From Bradyrhizobium sp. (GTDB lineage: Bacteria; Pseudomonadota; Alphaproteobacteria; Rhizobiales; Xanthobacteraceae): 64,000 nt of DNA. How positions within the stretch are numbered: the first letter of the stretch is position 1; the number at the start of each line of letters is the position of its first letter. Shown here piece by piece: positions 43,486-52,161 of this stretch. The notes under the pieces are model-generated. The model was not told the DNA's origin. It did not search any database and saw only the letters and a program-made list of their open reading frames with translations. The stretch lies in NCBI RefSeq assembly GCF_030646015.1, contig NZ_JAUSLT010000065.1:27373-91372 (forward strand). The letters run 5' to 3'. The translations under genes and the position numbers were made by a program.

Positions 43486-44256
43486 TCAAGGCCGCACCGC
43501 CGGGCTTTCCATGGGCATGCCGCGCGCGCGCCACTTCACGAAGGTTTCCAGTGCGATGTATTCCGGCGCACCGTAGACATACGCCTCCGCGCGCATGCCG
43601 ATCATGCAGTTGCGCAGACGTCGCTGCAGCGAGCCGAGAGCCTGCCATTCGAGACGATAGAGCGGGTAGCCGGTCGGGTGCGCCTGCGGCACGGGGATGC
43701 CCGCCAGTTTCTGGCCCCAGTTGTCGTCGTGGCATTGCGCGCAAGTGAGGTTGAGCTGTCCCTGGCGCGCCGTGAACAGCGACCGGCCCTTCTCGATGAA
43801 CGGCCTCAGCCGCTCGTCGCTGCTTTCGATCGGCATGCCGCGCGACTGCCGCGCGATGAAGGCGGAGAGTGCCAGGATATCCCGGCTTTCCCGCGCGGAG
43901 GCCGGTGCCTTCTGCTGTTCGGTGCGGCAGATGTTGATGCGGCCCTCCAGGTCGACCGGCTCACGCCGCTTCTCGTCGAACGCCGGATGGCGCGCGGCCA
44001 CACCCTTCATGCTTTGGGTCGCATCGCCGTGACAGTCGGCGCAGGAGCGGTTTGCCTCGCCCGTCTCGCGCTTCCACAGGGCTTCGCCCTCGAGCACCCA
44101 CAGCATGCCGGGATTGGACGTATCCTCGTCCTGCATCGCCCTGGTGTCGGGACTCATCAGTTCGTAACTCGACTGGCGCTGGTCGTGCGGGATTTCGGCG
44201 GACAGCGCAGGGGCTGCAATGGCCACTGCTGCGGCGAGGAAGGTGGTTCGCAGCAC
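43486..44256 (-). CDS. soxA: SoxA, diheme subunit of the SoxAX sulfur transferase
   Basis: Periplasmic c-type cytochrome that, with SoxX, attaches thiosulfate to the SoxY carrier arm. Signal peptide (FLAAAVAIAAPALSA), heme motifs CADCH and CAQCH, and the conserved Cys near the C-terminus in LRNCMIGMRAE that is the active-site ligand. The end (EYIALETFVKWRARGM) is complete. 256 aa is within the family range. Last gene of the reverse-strand operon; soxB would be expected next but a resolvase-carrying insertion lies there. Confidence 0.87.
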   Translation of the reverse strand: MLRTTFLAAAVAIAAPALSAEIPHDQRQSSYELMSPDTRAMQDEDTSNPGMLWVLEGEALWKRETGEANRSCADCHGDATQSMKGVAARHPAFDEKRREPVDLEGRINICRTEQQKAPASARESRDILALSAFIARQSRGMPIESSDERLRPFIEKGRSLFTARQGQLNLTCAQCHDDNWGQKLAGIPVPQAHPTGYPLYRLEWQALGSLQRRLRNCMIGMRAEAYVYGAPEYIALETFVKWRARGMPMESPAVRP

Positions 44257-44263
44257 GGTGCCC

Positions 44264-44584
44264 TCATTCCACCGTTATCTTGGCGGATTCGGTCGCCGCA
44301 TAGCCGTTGTCGCCGGTCCACCTGAACTCGATCGTGCCGCTCTCGGTCGCGACAGTATGAAAGGTGATGAACGGGTTCGCCGATAAGGCGGGGAAAAGCT
44401 CGGCGCGGAAAATCTCCTCGCCGTTGTAGGTGGCGACGAAACCATGAATGATGTCGCGCGAAATTCGCTCCCCGGCCGTCGTGTAACGGAAGCCCGTCTC
44501 CATCACGTGTGAGATCAGCGTCTTGATGGCGATGATCTCGCCGCGCCTGGCCCTGGATGGAACGTTGATGAGTGCGCGGGTCAT
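44264..44584 (-). CDS. soxZ: SoxZ, sulfur carrier complex subunit
   Basis: 106-residue immunoglobulin-like partner of SoxY, without its own signal peptide because the complex is exported with SoxY. Family pattern: ARRGEIIAIKTLISHVMETG, FVATYNGEEIFRAELFPA, ANPFITFHTVATESGTIEFRWTGDNG. Starts at the ATG at 44584, which overlaps the soxY stop (ATGA). The track ORF extends it wrongly into soxY. Confidence 0.9.
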   Translation of the reverse strand: MTRALINVPSRARRGEIIAIKTLISHVMETGFRYTTAGERISRDIIHGFVATYNGEEIFRAELFPALSANPFITFHTVATESGTIEFRWTGDNGYAATESAKITVE

Positions 44585-45069
44585 ATCCGTACTTCCTCCA
44601 GGCAGGCGCCGAGGGTGACGATGACCTCGACGGTGTCGGACCAGAACGAGCCGTCGTTCATCTCGCCGATCGCGACCACTTTCTGGGTGTCGGATAGCCG
44701 GATGCGGGTCGAGATGCTGGCGCGGCCGGCGCGCGGGCCGAGATAGACGCTGATGACATTGGGCTGCGGGTTGTGCTCGTTGAAGATGTGGATCGCCTTG
44801 CAGTGGTCGGCCGACGTCATCGGGCTCTCGACCGAAACCGAACACGCGACCGTGTTGCCGTTCTCGACCAGCGGCGGCAGCTCGAGTTTGACCCTTCCCG
44901 GCTGGATCCTGGCGTTGCCAGCGACCTTGGCGATCGCAGCCTGCATTTCGGTAGGGGTCGATCGGGCCGGGCGCACAGTGATCACGACCGTTGCTCCGGC
45001 GGCGGCGAGCCCGCCGGCGAGTTTGAAAAGATCTCTCCGCGTCGCGCCCGAGTTTTTCGCTTCGGCCAT
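44581..45069 (-). CDS. soxY: SoxY, sulfur carrier protein with atypical C-terminal arm
   Basis: Periplasmic protein that carries pathway intermediates on a cysteine of its flexible C-terminus. Tat signal TRRDLFKLAGG, then the domain PPLVENGNTVACSVSVESPM, HIFNEHNPQPNV and ASISTRIRLSDTQKVVAIGEM. Canonical SoxY ends in GGCGG; here the end is GACLEEVRI, so the Cys is kept but the Gly-rich tip is replaced by six extra residues. Start at the ATG at 45069 gives the Tat signal. Coupled to soxZ by a 4-bp overlap. Confidence 0.85.
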   Translation of the reverse strand: MAEAKNSGATRRDLFKLAGGLAAAGATVVITVRPARSTPTEMQAAIAKVAGNARIQPGRVKLELPPLVENGNTVACSVSVESPMTSADHCKAIHIFNEHNPQPNVISVYLGPRAGRASISTRIRLSDTQKVVAIGEMNDGSFWSDTVEVIVTLGACLEEVRI

Positions 45070-45073
45070 GGCT

Positions 45074-45541
45074 TCAATCCCGCATCGTCGCAAGAAACGC
45101 CACGACGTCCTCAATCTGCTCCGCTGTCAGCACTGGTCTATCACGGAAGGGGGGCGCCACGCGATGCAAGCCAACGATACGATAATATGGAGGCATGATC
45201 GTGTCCGCATTGAGCCGGCTGGCATCGACCATCCGCAGCCGCAACTGTCCTTCCGACCAGCGCGCGCCAGCGTTCCTGAGGTCCGGAGCAAGGGTGCCCT
45301 GGAACTTCTCCGCCGGGAACGGGCCGGAATGACAAAGCAGGCACAGCCCTACCTGGCGATTGGTCACGATTGCGCGACCGCGTTCCGGGTCGCCTTTAGC
45401 GTCCGTCAGTGATTCCACGATCGCGTCGCCCTGCACGGTGAACGGCCGCAGCGGTTCCTGCGCAGACGCCAGGCCGCGACAGGCCACGCCAAGGGCAAGG
45501 ATGACCAGCCAACGCGCGGCCAAATGCGCACGCTCCTTCAA
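45074..45541 (-). CDS. soxX: SoxX, monoheme subunit of SoxAX
   Basis: Signal peptide (LVILALGVACRGLASAQ), single heme motif LCLLCHSGPFPAEKFQG, then APDLRNAGARWSEGQLRLR and the distal Met in NADTIMPPYY, followed by LTAEQIEDVVAFLATM. All are typical of SoxX. 155 aa. Its start overlaps the fccB stop by 4 bp and soxY follows after four bases. Confidence 0.9.
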   Translation of the reverse strand: MKERAHLAARWLVILALGVACRGLASAQEPLRPFTVQGDAIVESLTDAKGDPERGRAIVTNRQVGLCLLCHSGPFPAEKFQGTLAPDLRNAGARWSEGQLRLRMVDASRLNADTIMPPYYRIVGLHRVAPPFRDRPVLTAEQIEDVVAFLATMRD

Positions 45542-46809
45542 CCGAAGACCTCGTTCGTAATCGTCTTGAACCAGCCATCGGCGAACTTCGCTTCCAGCGC
45601 GCGCGTGGAGTGCGGCGCATCCGTCGGGCTCACGCCGCCGGCGCCCTCGACGTCGGTCAGCATGCCATTCACCGGGCGATAAACGCCGGCGACCGTTATG
45701 CCGTAGTCGGGCGCGACCAGGCTGTAGCAGGTATTGATCAGCTTCGGCTCAGCCGGCTTGCGACCGGCGAGCAGCGCCGCGACGGCGAAGGCGCAAGCCT
45801 TGGCTTGAGCATTGGCGGAGAAAGCCGACTTCGGCATCCCGCCCGCGATCGCGGCGTCGCCCACGACGTGGATACCGGGCACGAGCCTGGATTCGAACGT
45901 GGCGGGATCGATCGGGCACCAGCCGGTGCGGTCGGTGACACCGGCCAGGTCGGCAATCCGGCCGGCCTTCTGCGGCGGGATAACGTTCGCGACGTCAGCC
46001 TTGTACGTTCCGAAATCGGTCGTCAGGGTCCTGGCTGTCACGTCAACCGACGTGACTTTTCCACCCTTCGAGAGGCCGACCCATTCGAGATTGGGATAGA
46101 GTTCGGCCCAGGCGTTCTGGAACAGCCGCTGCTTGGAGAACTGGTCCTTGGCGTCGAGCACGATGAGCTTCGACCTCGGTTTTGTCGTCTTGAGGTAGTA
46201 GGCGATCAGGCTCGCCCGCTCGTAGGGGCCGGGCGGGCAGCGGAACGGGTTGGCCGGGGCGGAAATGATGACCGTGCCGCCGTCCGACATCGCTTCGAGC
46301 TGGCGCCGCAGCAACAGCGTCTGCTCGCCAGCCTTCCAGGCATGCGGCATTTGCTCTGCCACCGCTTCATCGTAACCGGGCAGTCCGTCCCAGCGGATAT
46401 CGATGCCGGGCGCAACCACCAGCCTGTCATAGTCGAGACGCTGTCCCGTGCTCAGCGCGACGGTCTTTTTTTGCGGCTCGACTCCGGTTGCCGAGGCGAA
46501 GACGACGGCAATGCCGCCGGCGGATATCCTCTCATATCCGAACTGTTGCGCCGGCAACTCTCGCAAGCCGGCGATGACCCCGTTGGAGAACGGGCACGCC
46601 GTGAAGATGCGGCTCGTCTCAACCAGCGTGATCGCGATGCGCGGATCGGCTTTCCTGAGCGCGCGTGCCGTGCTGGCGCCGGCGAAGCCGCCGCCGACCA
46701 CGACAACGCGCGGAGCGGCCTGTGCGATGGCTGGCAGCGGCAGCAGCGATGCCGACGCGCCACCCACGGTCAGCTTGAGGAAGTTCCGTCGGCTGTGCTT
46801 CGGGGTCAC
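45538..46809 (-). CDS. fccB: Flavocytochrome c sulfide dehydrogenase, flavoprotein subunit
   Basis: FAD enzyme that oxidises sulfide in the periplasm and passes electrons to cytochrome c (also called SoxF). Tat signal KHSRRNFLKLTVGGASA, dinucleotide motif VVVVGGGFAGASTAR, the redox-active Cys in FTACPFSNG and a second in ANPFRCPPGPYERA, and the C-terminal flavin-binding part ending DGWFKTITNEVFG. I prefer the GTG at 46809, which has GAAGGTGAC upstream and a 10-bp gap to the cytochrome gene; the track start is 46836. Confidence 0.85.
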   Translation of the reverse strand: MTPKHSRRNFLKLTVGGASASLLPLPAIAQAAPRVVVVGGGFAGASTARALRKADPRIAITLVETSRIFTACPFSNGVIAGLRELPAQQFGYERISAGGIAVVFASATGVEPQKKTVALSTGQRLDYDRLVVAPGIDIRWDGLPGYDEAVAEQMPHAWKAGEQTLLLRRQLEAMSDGGTVIISAPANPFRCPPGPYERASLIAYYLKTTKPRSKLIVLDAKDQFSKQRLFQNAWAELYPNLEWVGLSKGGKVTSVDVTARTLTTDFGTYKADVANVIPPQKAGRIADLAGVTDRTGWCPIDPATFESRLVPGIHVVGDAAIAGGMPKSAFSANAQAKACAFAVAALLAGRKPAEPKLINTCYSLVAPDYGITVAGVYRPVNGMLTDVEGAGGVSPTDAPHSTRALEAKFADGWFKTITNEVFG

Positions 46810-46819
46810 GGCGTCACCT

Positions 46820-47119
46820 TCAGCGTTGCTCCGCATACCAGGCCGCGATGGCCTCGATTTCGTCGTCGGAAAATCCCTTGGCGATGCGGCCCATGACCGT
46901 GGCGCTACGCTGCCCGGCCCGGAACGTCTTCATTTGTTCCGAGATCTCGGCTGCATTGCGACCATTGAGCCGCGGGATGGGTGTATCGATGCCGGTATTG
47001 GCCGGATGGCAGCCCGAACAGGAACTCGCACCGGCCGGAGATTCGGGCGCTGCCGCCATTGCGCCGATCATTGGCGCCAGCAAAAACGCAGCGGCGGCGA
47101 AAAAACGCGGTGCGTTCAT
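46820..47119 (-). CDS. Cytochrome c, FccA/c4-like (SoxE type)
   Basis: 99-residue precursor with signal peptide (FFAAAAFLLAPMIGAMA), one heme motif CSGCHPA, the axial Met in SATVMGRIAKGF and the helix DDEIEAIAAWYAEQR. It is probably the electron acceptor of FccB, and by position could also serve the molybdenum enzyme upstream. Start ATG at 47119; it lies 69 bp after the iorB stop. Confidence 0.82.
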   Translation of the reverse strand: MNAPRFFAAAAFLLAPMIGAMAAAPESPAGASSCSGCHPANTGIDTPIPRLNGRNAAEISEQMKTFRAGQRSATVMGRIAKGFSDDEIEAIAAWYAEQR

Positions 47120-47188
47120 GGCATTGGGCTCTGGAAATCGCAGACTCAAAAGAATGCGGCGGCCCCTGAGGGCCGCCGCACCGACGGC

Positions 47189-49375
47189 TTACACCATCGT
47201 GATGCCGTGATTCTTCAGCGGAATCGAACGGATGCGCTTGCCTGTCGCGTTGAAGTAGGCGTTGAGCACGGCCGGCGCCGCGACGCAGATGGTCGGTTCA
47301 CCGACGCCGCCCCACGGATCGGTGCCGCCGCTCGGCATGATGATCGACTCGACCTTCGGCATCTGTGCGATCCGCATGGAATCGTAGGTGTCGAAATTGG
47401 TCTCGACGATGCGGCCGTCCTTGACCGTGCATTCCTGCAGGAACAGCGCGGACAGACCATAAACGAACGAGCCGGCCACCTGGCGGTCGATCTGTGCGGG
47501 GTTGACCGCATAGATCGGATCGGTCGCCGCGACGATGCGGTGCACCTTGATCTTGTTGCCATCGGTAACGGAAATCTCGGCCGCTGCCGCCACATAAGCC
47601 GCGAACGCCTTCATATGCGCAAGGCCCCGATAGATACCTTTCGGTGCCGGCTTGTCCCAGCCGATCTTTTCGGCCACGGCGTTGAGCACCGCGAGGTTCT
47701 TCGGATGCTTGCCGAGAAACTTGCGGCGGAACTCCAGCGCATCCTGTCCGGCCGCATGGGCGAGTTCGTCCATGAAGCATTCCATGAAGATGCAATTCTG
47801 GTTGATGTTCACGCCGCGCCAGAATCCGGGCGGGACGTGCGGGTTATGCATTGCATGGTCGATCAGCAGGTTCGGGATGGTGTAGCCGAAAGCGTGTTCG
47901 CCGGATTCGAATACTCCCTGGAACGCCAGCGGATCGCGTCCCTTCTGCTGTTCGACGATCGCCGGTCGCACCGCCGCCAGGATCGACTGGCCGGACAGCC
48001 GCATGTGCATGCCAGTCAGGTTGTTGTCCTTGTCGAAGGCGCCGACCAGCTTGCATTGCATGACCGGATGATAGCGGCCCTGCACCATGTCTTCTTCGCG
48101 CGACCACAACAGCTTGATCGGCGTGCCGGGCATTTCCTTGGCGATCAGAACGGCCTGATGCACATAGTCCTGGAATGCGCCGCGCCGGCCGAAGCCGCCA
48201 CCGAGATTGATCTTGTAGACTTCGCACTTGTCGGCCGGCAGACCCGATGCGGCCAGCACCGCCGCGAAGGACGCCTCGCCATCCTGCGTCGGCACCCAGA
48301 CTTCGCACTTGTCAGCCGTGTAACGCGCGGTGGCGTTCATCGGCTCCATCGGAGCGTGGTTCTGGTAGGGATAGGAATAGACGGCCTCGACCTTCTTCGC
48401 CGCGGAGGCAATGGCGGCCTTGGCGTCGCCGCTCTTGTTGCCGACAAACCCCTGTTCGGCATCGAGCCCCTGCTTGAGAGTGTCGGCGATCGAACTGCTT
48501 GAAACCTTGGCGTTGGGTCCCTCGTCCCAGACTATCGGCAGCGCGTCGAGCGCAGTCTTGGCATGCCACCAGGTATCGGCCACGACGGCAACGCCGGTAT
48601 TGCCGACCTGCACGACCTTCTTCACGCCCTTCATGCCGGCAACCCTGGCGGCGTCGAAACTCTTCACCTTGCCGCCGAAGACCGGGCATTCCTTGATCGC
48701 CGCGTTCAGCATTCCGGGGAGTTTGAGATCGCTCCCGTAGATCTGCTTGCCGGTCACCTTGTCGGCGGTGTCGAGCCGCTTGAGCGGCTTGCCGGCGATC
48801 TTCCAGTCCTTGGGATCTTTCAGCTTCGGCTTGTCCGGCACCGGCAGCTTCGATGCGGCTTCCGTCACCTTTCCGAATGTTGTCTTGCGGCCATCCGGTC
48901 CGGTAATGATGCTGTTCGCAGCCGAGCATTGTTCGACCGGAATTTTCCACTCGTTCGCCGCCGCCTGGATCAGCATCATGCGCGCGGCCGCTCCGCCCTG
49001 ACGCACATATTCATGCGATTCGCGGATACCGCGACTGCCGCCGGTGGAATACGAACCCCAGGCGCGCTTGCGCGCGACGTTCTGGCCAGGAGTCGGATAC
49101 TCGGTCGAGACCTTCGACCAATCGCATTCCAGTTCCTCGGCAACCAGTTGGGCGAGGCCGGTGATGGTGCCTTGGCCCATTTCCGAGCGCGCAATACGGA
49201 TGATGACGCTATCGTCCGGCTTGACCACGACCCAGACGCCAAGTTCAGGCTCGCTCGCGGACGCTTGCGCGGACTTTGGGCCGAACGGCAAGTCGAAGCC
49301 GATGGCAAGTCCGCCGCCGGCCGCCGCGCTGCCGATGACGAAGGAGCGACGCGAAATCTTCGAAAGGTAATTCAT
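47189..49375 (-). CDS. Molybdenum hydroxylase large subunit (isoquinoline 1-oxidoreductase beta type)
   Basis: Periplasmic molybdopterin cytosine-dinucleotide enzyme of the xanthine-oxidase family. Tat signal SRRSFVIGSAAAGGG, then EMGQGTITGLAQLVAEEL, the two Mo-binding domains with GGGFGRRG and GFWRGVNINQN, and the C-terminal catalytic Glu in GGVGEPTICVAAPAV. Enzymes of this class oxidise aldehydes or N-heterocycles and pass electrons to cytochrome c; the substrate here is unknown. The ATG at 49375 is chosen. 14 bp from the small subunit. Confidence 0.85.
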   Translation of the reverse strand: MNYLSKISRRSFVIGSAAAGGGLAIGFDLPFGPKSAQASASEPELGVWVVVKPDDSVIIRIARSEMGQGTITGLAQLVAEELECDWSKVSTEYPTPGQNVARKRAWGSYSTGGSRGIRESHEYVRQGGAAARMMLIQAAANEWKIPVEQCSAANSIITGPDGRKTTFGKVTEAASKLPVPDKPKLKDPKDWKIAGKPLKRLDTADKVTGKQIYGSDLKLPGMLNAAIKECPVFGGKVKSFDAARVAGMKGVKKVVQVGNTGVAVVADTWWHAKTALDALPIVWDEGPNAKVSSSSIADTLKQGLDAEQGFVGNKSGDAKAAIASAAKKVEAVYSYPYQNHAPMEPMNATARYTADKCEVWVPTQDGEASFAAVLAASGLPADKCEVYKINLGGGFGRRGAFQDYVHQAVLIAKEMPGTPIKLLWSREEDMVQGRYHPVMQCKLVGAFDKDNNLTGMHMRLSGQSILAAVRPAIVEQQKGRDPLAFQGVFESGEHAFGYTIPNLLIDHAMHNPHVPPGFWRGVNINQNCIFMECFMDELAHAAGQDALEFRRKFLGKHPKNLAVLNAVAEKIGWDKPAPKGIYRGLAHMKAFAAYVAAAAEISVTDGNKIKVHRIVAATDPIYAVNPAQIDRQVAGSFVYGLSALFLQECTVKDGRIVETNFDTYDSMRIAQMPKVESIIMPSGGTDPWGGVGEPTICVAAPAVLNAYFNATGKRIRSIPLKNHGITMV

Positions 49376-49389
49376 GGCTGTTCCCTCCC

Positions 49390-49842
49390 TCAGGCCGTGG
49401 CCGCTTGATGGATGGCTTCGCGCACCTGCTGGAAGGTGCCACAGCGACAGATGTTGGTGATCGCCGTGTCGATGTCCGCGTCTGTCGGCTTCGGCTTGTC
49501 CTTGAGCAGCGCCGCCACCGCCATGATCATCCCGGTTTGGCAATAGCCGCATTGCGGCACGTCGTTGGCGATCCAAGCCTGCTGCACCTTGTGCAGTGCG
49601 CCATTCGCACTCGCCAGTCCCTCGATGGTGGTGATCTGCTTGCCGACGGCTTCACTGACCGGCACGCCGCAGGAGCGGATCGCGACGCCGTCGATGTGGA
49701 CGGTGCAGGCGCCGCATTGTGCGATGCCGCATCCATATTTGGTGCCGGTCAGGCCGGCATTCTCGCGGATCGCCCATAGCAGCGGCGTATCCGGCTCGAC
49801 GTCGAGATCAAAAGCTTTGCCGTTGATCGTAAGATTTGCCAT
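49390..49842 (-). CDS. Molybdenum hydroxylase 2Fe-2S subunit (isoquinoline 1-oxidoreductase alpha type)
   Basis: 150-residue iron-sulfur protein. First 2Fe-2S cluster ligands in [17 protein letters not shown] and SCGVPV, second cluster in [11 protein letters not shown] and [14 protein letters not shown]. It transfers electrons from the molybdenum site. Start ATG at 49842 ([11 protein letters not shown]); the track extension upstream has no support. First gene of the long operon that continues through iorB, cytochrome c, fccB and soxXYZA. Confidence 0.88.
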   Translation of the reverse strand: MANLTINGKAFDLDVEPDTPLLWAIRENAGLTGTKYGCGIAQCGACTVHIDGVAIRSCGVPVSEAVGKQITTIEGLASANGALHKVQQAWIANDVPQCGYCQTGMIMAVAALLKDKPKPTDADIDTAITNICRCGTFQQVREAIHQAATA

Positions 49843-50019
49843 CGCGCTTCCCCTGATTGGCTCAATCATCCGTTGATCCTTGGGGATGTTGGACCGGAAA
49901 CTGGAATTGTTCAAATGAATAGTCTGCGCTGCAGAAGGGAAGACACTTTGACGTTGCCCGTTGCACCGTGGAGCGGCTGATGCGGGGCATGGGTTTGCAG
50001 GGCGTGATCCGCGGCAAGC

Positions 50020-50139
50020 GATCTGCCTATCGAGCAGGCCGACAAGTTCACACTCATCTTAAACCTGAAAACGGCGAAGCAGCTTGGCATCACGGTGCCG
50101 TCAGCGCTGCTGGCGCAGGCCGACGAGGTGATCGAGTAA
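50020..50139 (+). pseudogene. 3' relic of an ABC substrate-binding protein gene
   Basis: The 39 codons before a TAA read [20 protein letters not shown] and then [19 protein letters not shown], the C-terminal signature of the ABC_sub_bind (TrpX-like) family. No upstream reading frame remains. The intact gene at 50374 ends with the same pattern. The flanking gap (49843-50373) otherwise holds only repeats. Confidence 0.75.
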
Positions 50140-50236
50140 CGCCCTTTTTTGCGGCGCGAAGTGAAGCGATTGGCACGAACCGGACCAACCCGGCCGGTCT
50201 GGTGACGTCCGTTCATAGGGGCAGACCGGAAATGGC

Positions 50237-50276
50237 TGTCAGGGGGTCAAACCGGCGCGATTGACCCGAACCGGAC
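50237..50276 (+). repeat. TGTCAGGG...TTGACCCG repeat, copy 1
   Basis: TGTCAGGG, a variable stretch, then TTGACCCGAACCGGAC. A similar sequence follows the intact substrate-binding protein gene (51453), so relic and intact gene share their downstream sequence as well. Confidence 0.45.
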
Positions 50277-50373
50277 ATGGGACGTATCGGCAGCGCGCCC
50301 GGATACGTGGTTCCCTGTTCATTGCTTAACGCAAAGTGCTAGGCTGTGTTAGCGCAAAACCCCTGGGACGCAA

Positions 50374-51357
50374 ATGGATCGACGCGAATTCATCAGGCTC
50401 GTTGGCGGTGCGGCAGCTATCGGACCGCAGGCGGCGTGGGCGCAAAAGGCGCCAGCCGTCATCGGGTTTCTCGGCAGCCAGGCAGCGGCACCGCCACCCA
50501 TGGATCCCCAGACGGTTGCCTTCAACCAAGGCTTCCTCGACCACGGATTGATCCAGGGCCGCGACTTCACCCTCGAACAGCGCTTCACAGCAGGCGACGA
50601 TGGTCGCTTTCCAGAGTTCGCGCGTGATCTGGCTCAGCTAAACGTGCGCATGATCCTGGCGAACACCCCCGCGGGGGTACGAGCGGTGCAGCACCTCGAT
50701 CCACACATGCCCGTCGTCATGGTTATTATGAATGACCCGGTCGGAGCTGGTCTGGTAGCGAGTCTTGCTCGTTCCGGTAACCACACCACCGGCACAGCGA
50801 ACTTGAATGAGGACGTAACGCCCAAGCTGCTTGAATTCCTGCGGGAGATTGTTCCCAACGCGCGCGTCCTCGGTGTTTTGTTCAACCCGCTCAATCCTAC
50901 CAACCCGGTCATGTTGGAGAATCTCCGAGGAAAGGCAGTTTCCTTCGGAGTCAAGGTGCTGCCCATTGCATTCAAACCGCGCGACGATCTTGATGCATTA
51001 TTTGCGGAGCTTGGAGCGCAACGCCTGGATGCACTTCAGATCATAGGAGATCCCGGGATTGGTGACTTGAAACATCGCATTACCGCGCTCGCATCGGCGC
51101 ATCGTCTCCCGCTGTTTTCAAGCAGCGATCTGATCGTTGAAGCGGGTGGCCTCGTCAGCTATGGCGCATCGGTGAACAAAAGCCTTCGCCGCACGGGCTA
51201 TTACGTGAAGAGGATTCTGGACGGAGCGAACCCTGCCGATTTACCCATTGAACAGCCGACGGGACTTGAGCTGATCATCAACCTCAAGACGGCCAAAAAG
51301 CTCGGTATCGAAATCCCCGCGACGCTGCTCGCACGCGCCGACCGGGTGATCGAATAA
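50374..51357 (+). CDS. ABC transporter substrate-binding protein (ABC_sub_bind / TrpX-like)
   Basis: Periplasmic binding protein, 327 aa. Tat-like signal MDRREFIRLVGGAAAIG followed by the family pattern IGFLGSQ, LEQRFTAGDDGRFPEFARDL, GTANLNEDVTPKLLEFLRE, GVLFNPLNPTN and the C-terminal DLPIEQPTGLELIINLKTAK. Orphan: no permease or ATPase is near. Such genes are present in many copies in Bradyrhizobium. Ligand unknown. A truncated relic of a paralogue lies just upstream. Confidence 0.82.
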   Translation: MDRREFIRLVGGAAAIGPQAAWAQKAPAVIGFLGSQAAAPPPMDPQTVAFNQGFLDHGLIQGRDFTLEQRFTAGDDGRFPEFARDLAQLNVRMILANTPAGVRAVQHLDPHMPVVMVIMNDPVGAGLVASLARSGNHTTGTANLNEDVTPKLLEFLREIVPNARVLGVLFNPLNPTNPVMLENLRGKAVSFGVKVLPIAFKPRDDLDALFAELGAQRLDALQIIGDPGIGDLKHRITALASAHRLPLFSSSDLIVEAGGLVSYGASVNKSLRRTGYYVKRILDGANPADLPIEQPTGLELIINLKTAKKLGIEIPATLLARADRVIE

Positions 51358-51452
51358 GCTGGTTCATTTCCGCTGTTGGCACCCTTGAGACATACCGATC
51401 GACGCTGACGATGTCTGTTCCTCGGGGGTTTACGGAAGTGACGTTTCCGGGG

Positions 51453-51481
51453 TGTCAGGGCAACTTTGACCCGGAACGGAC
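51453..51481 (+). repeat. TGTCAGGG...TTGACCCG repeat, copy 2
   Basis: TGTCAGGG followed by AACTTTGACCCGGAACGGA, similar to the element at 50237. Confidence 0.45.
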
Positions 51482-51575
51482 CTCAAAGCTTCTTGATATA
51501 CGTCAACGATGCCTGGCTGCATGAAGGTATTGTTTTTCAGCGGCGGCGATAACGCCCGCTCGCTGGGATCATCAT

Positions 51576-51773
51576 ATGGCAGACTGGCAGCCAATAGAGA
51601 CGGCTCCCTTCGATGAAGACCTCCAGCTTTGCGTCACTGAGGGTGAAGAGTTTCATCCCCTCGTGTTCCCATGCCGTCGAACCAAGGATGGATGGCTTCA
51701 CGGACTTACCAACAAGCTGGTTCCAGTCCGTCCGACCCATTGGCGATTTTTTGATTCGGAATCGGCTAATTGA
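51576..51773 (+). CDS. Small conserved hypothetical protein (65 aa)
   Basis: Short soluble protein starting MADWQPIETAPFDEDLQLCV and ending RPTHWRFFDSESAN. The WQPIETAP opening resembles DUF551-like small proteins, and similar proteins recur in Bradyrhizobium. No function is known. Located in the repeat-rich stretch between the substrate-binding protein gene and the GMC dehydrogenase. Confidence 0.6.
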   Translation: MADWQPIETAPFDEDLQLCVTEGEEFHPLVFPCRRTKDGWLHGLTNKLVPVRPTHWRFFDSESAN

Positions 51774-51880
51774 CGAATGTCGCGCACCAGACTTAGACTG
51801 CTCACATCACCGCCCTAGTCTCGGCTGCTATTCGTGCAGCGAGTTCCGGTATTGCTCGCGCCTAGTCCAGCGAGGTCGCT

Positions 51881-52045
51881 ATGCCCGATTTCGTCTTCAG
51901 GGCGAACATCGCCCATTTTGAAAACCTCTTGGTCACGGAAACGGATGCCAAGAAGATCGCAACAATCCGCCAACTGCTTGCCGATGAGAAAGCCAGGTTG
52001 GCTGACTTCCATGCCACTAGGCGAAGCTCGGACGCGGCAGAGTAG
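51881..52045 (+). CDS. Small hypothetical protein (54 aa), below the ORF-track cutoff
   Basis: Reads MPDFVFRANIAHFENLLVTE followed by TDAKKIATIRQLLADEKARL. Two amphipathic helices are predicted from the pattern. I recall many Bradyrhizobium proteins with the segment TDxKKIATxRxLLAEExAxL. No ribosome site is obvious upstream (AGCGAGGTCGCT is weak). Function unknown. Confidence 0.55.
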   Translation: MPDFVFRANIAHFENLLVTETDAKKIATIRQLLADEKARLADFHATRRSSDAAE

Positions 52046-52114
52046 GGCTGGATAACGTCCGCTGGAGAAGGGCCATGGGTAGGTCGGAATCTAAAACCAC
52101 GACTGTCGCTCATT

Positions 52115-52161
52115 GGCACTTTTCGGACATGGCGCAATGTCCGACTTGAGTCCGTTATGCG
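52115..52161 (+). repeat. 47-bp repeat, copy 1 (left of the GMC dehydrogenase genes)
   Basis: GGCACTTTTCGGACATGGCG followed by CAATGTCCGACTTGAGTCCG and TTATGCG. A near-identical copy in the same orientation is at 54646. It contains a small palindrome CGGACAT...ATGTCCG. Apart from this, the 270-bp gap 52046-52315 shows nothing. Confidence 0.75.
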
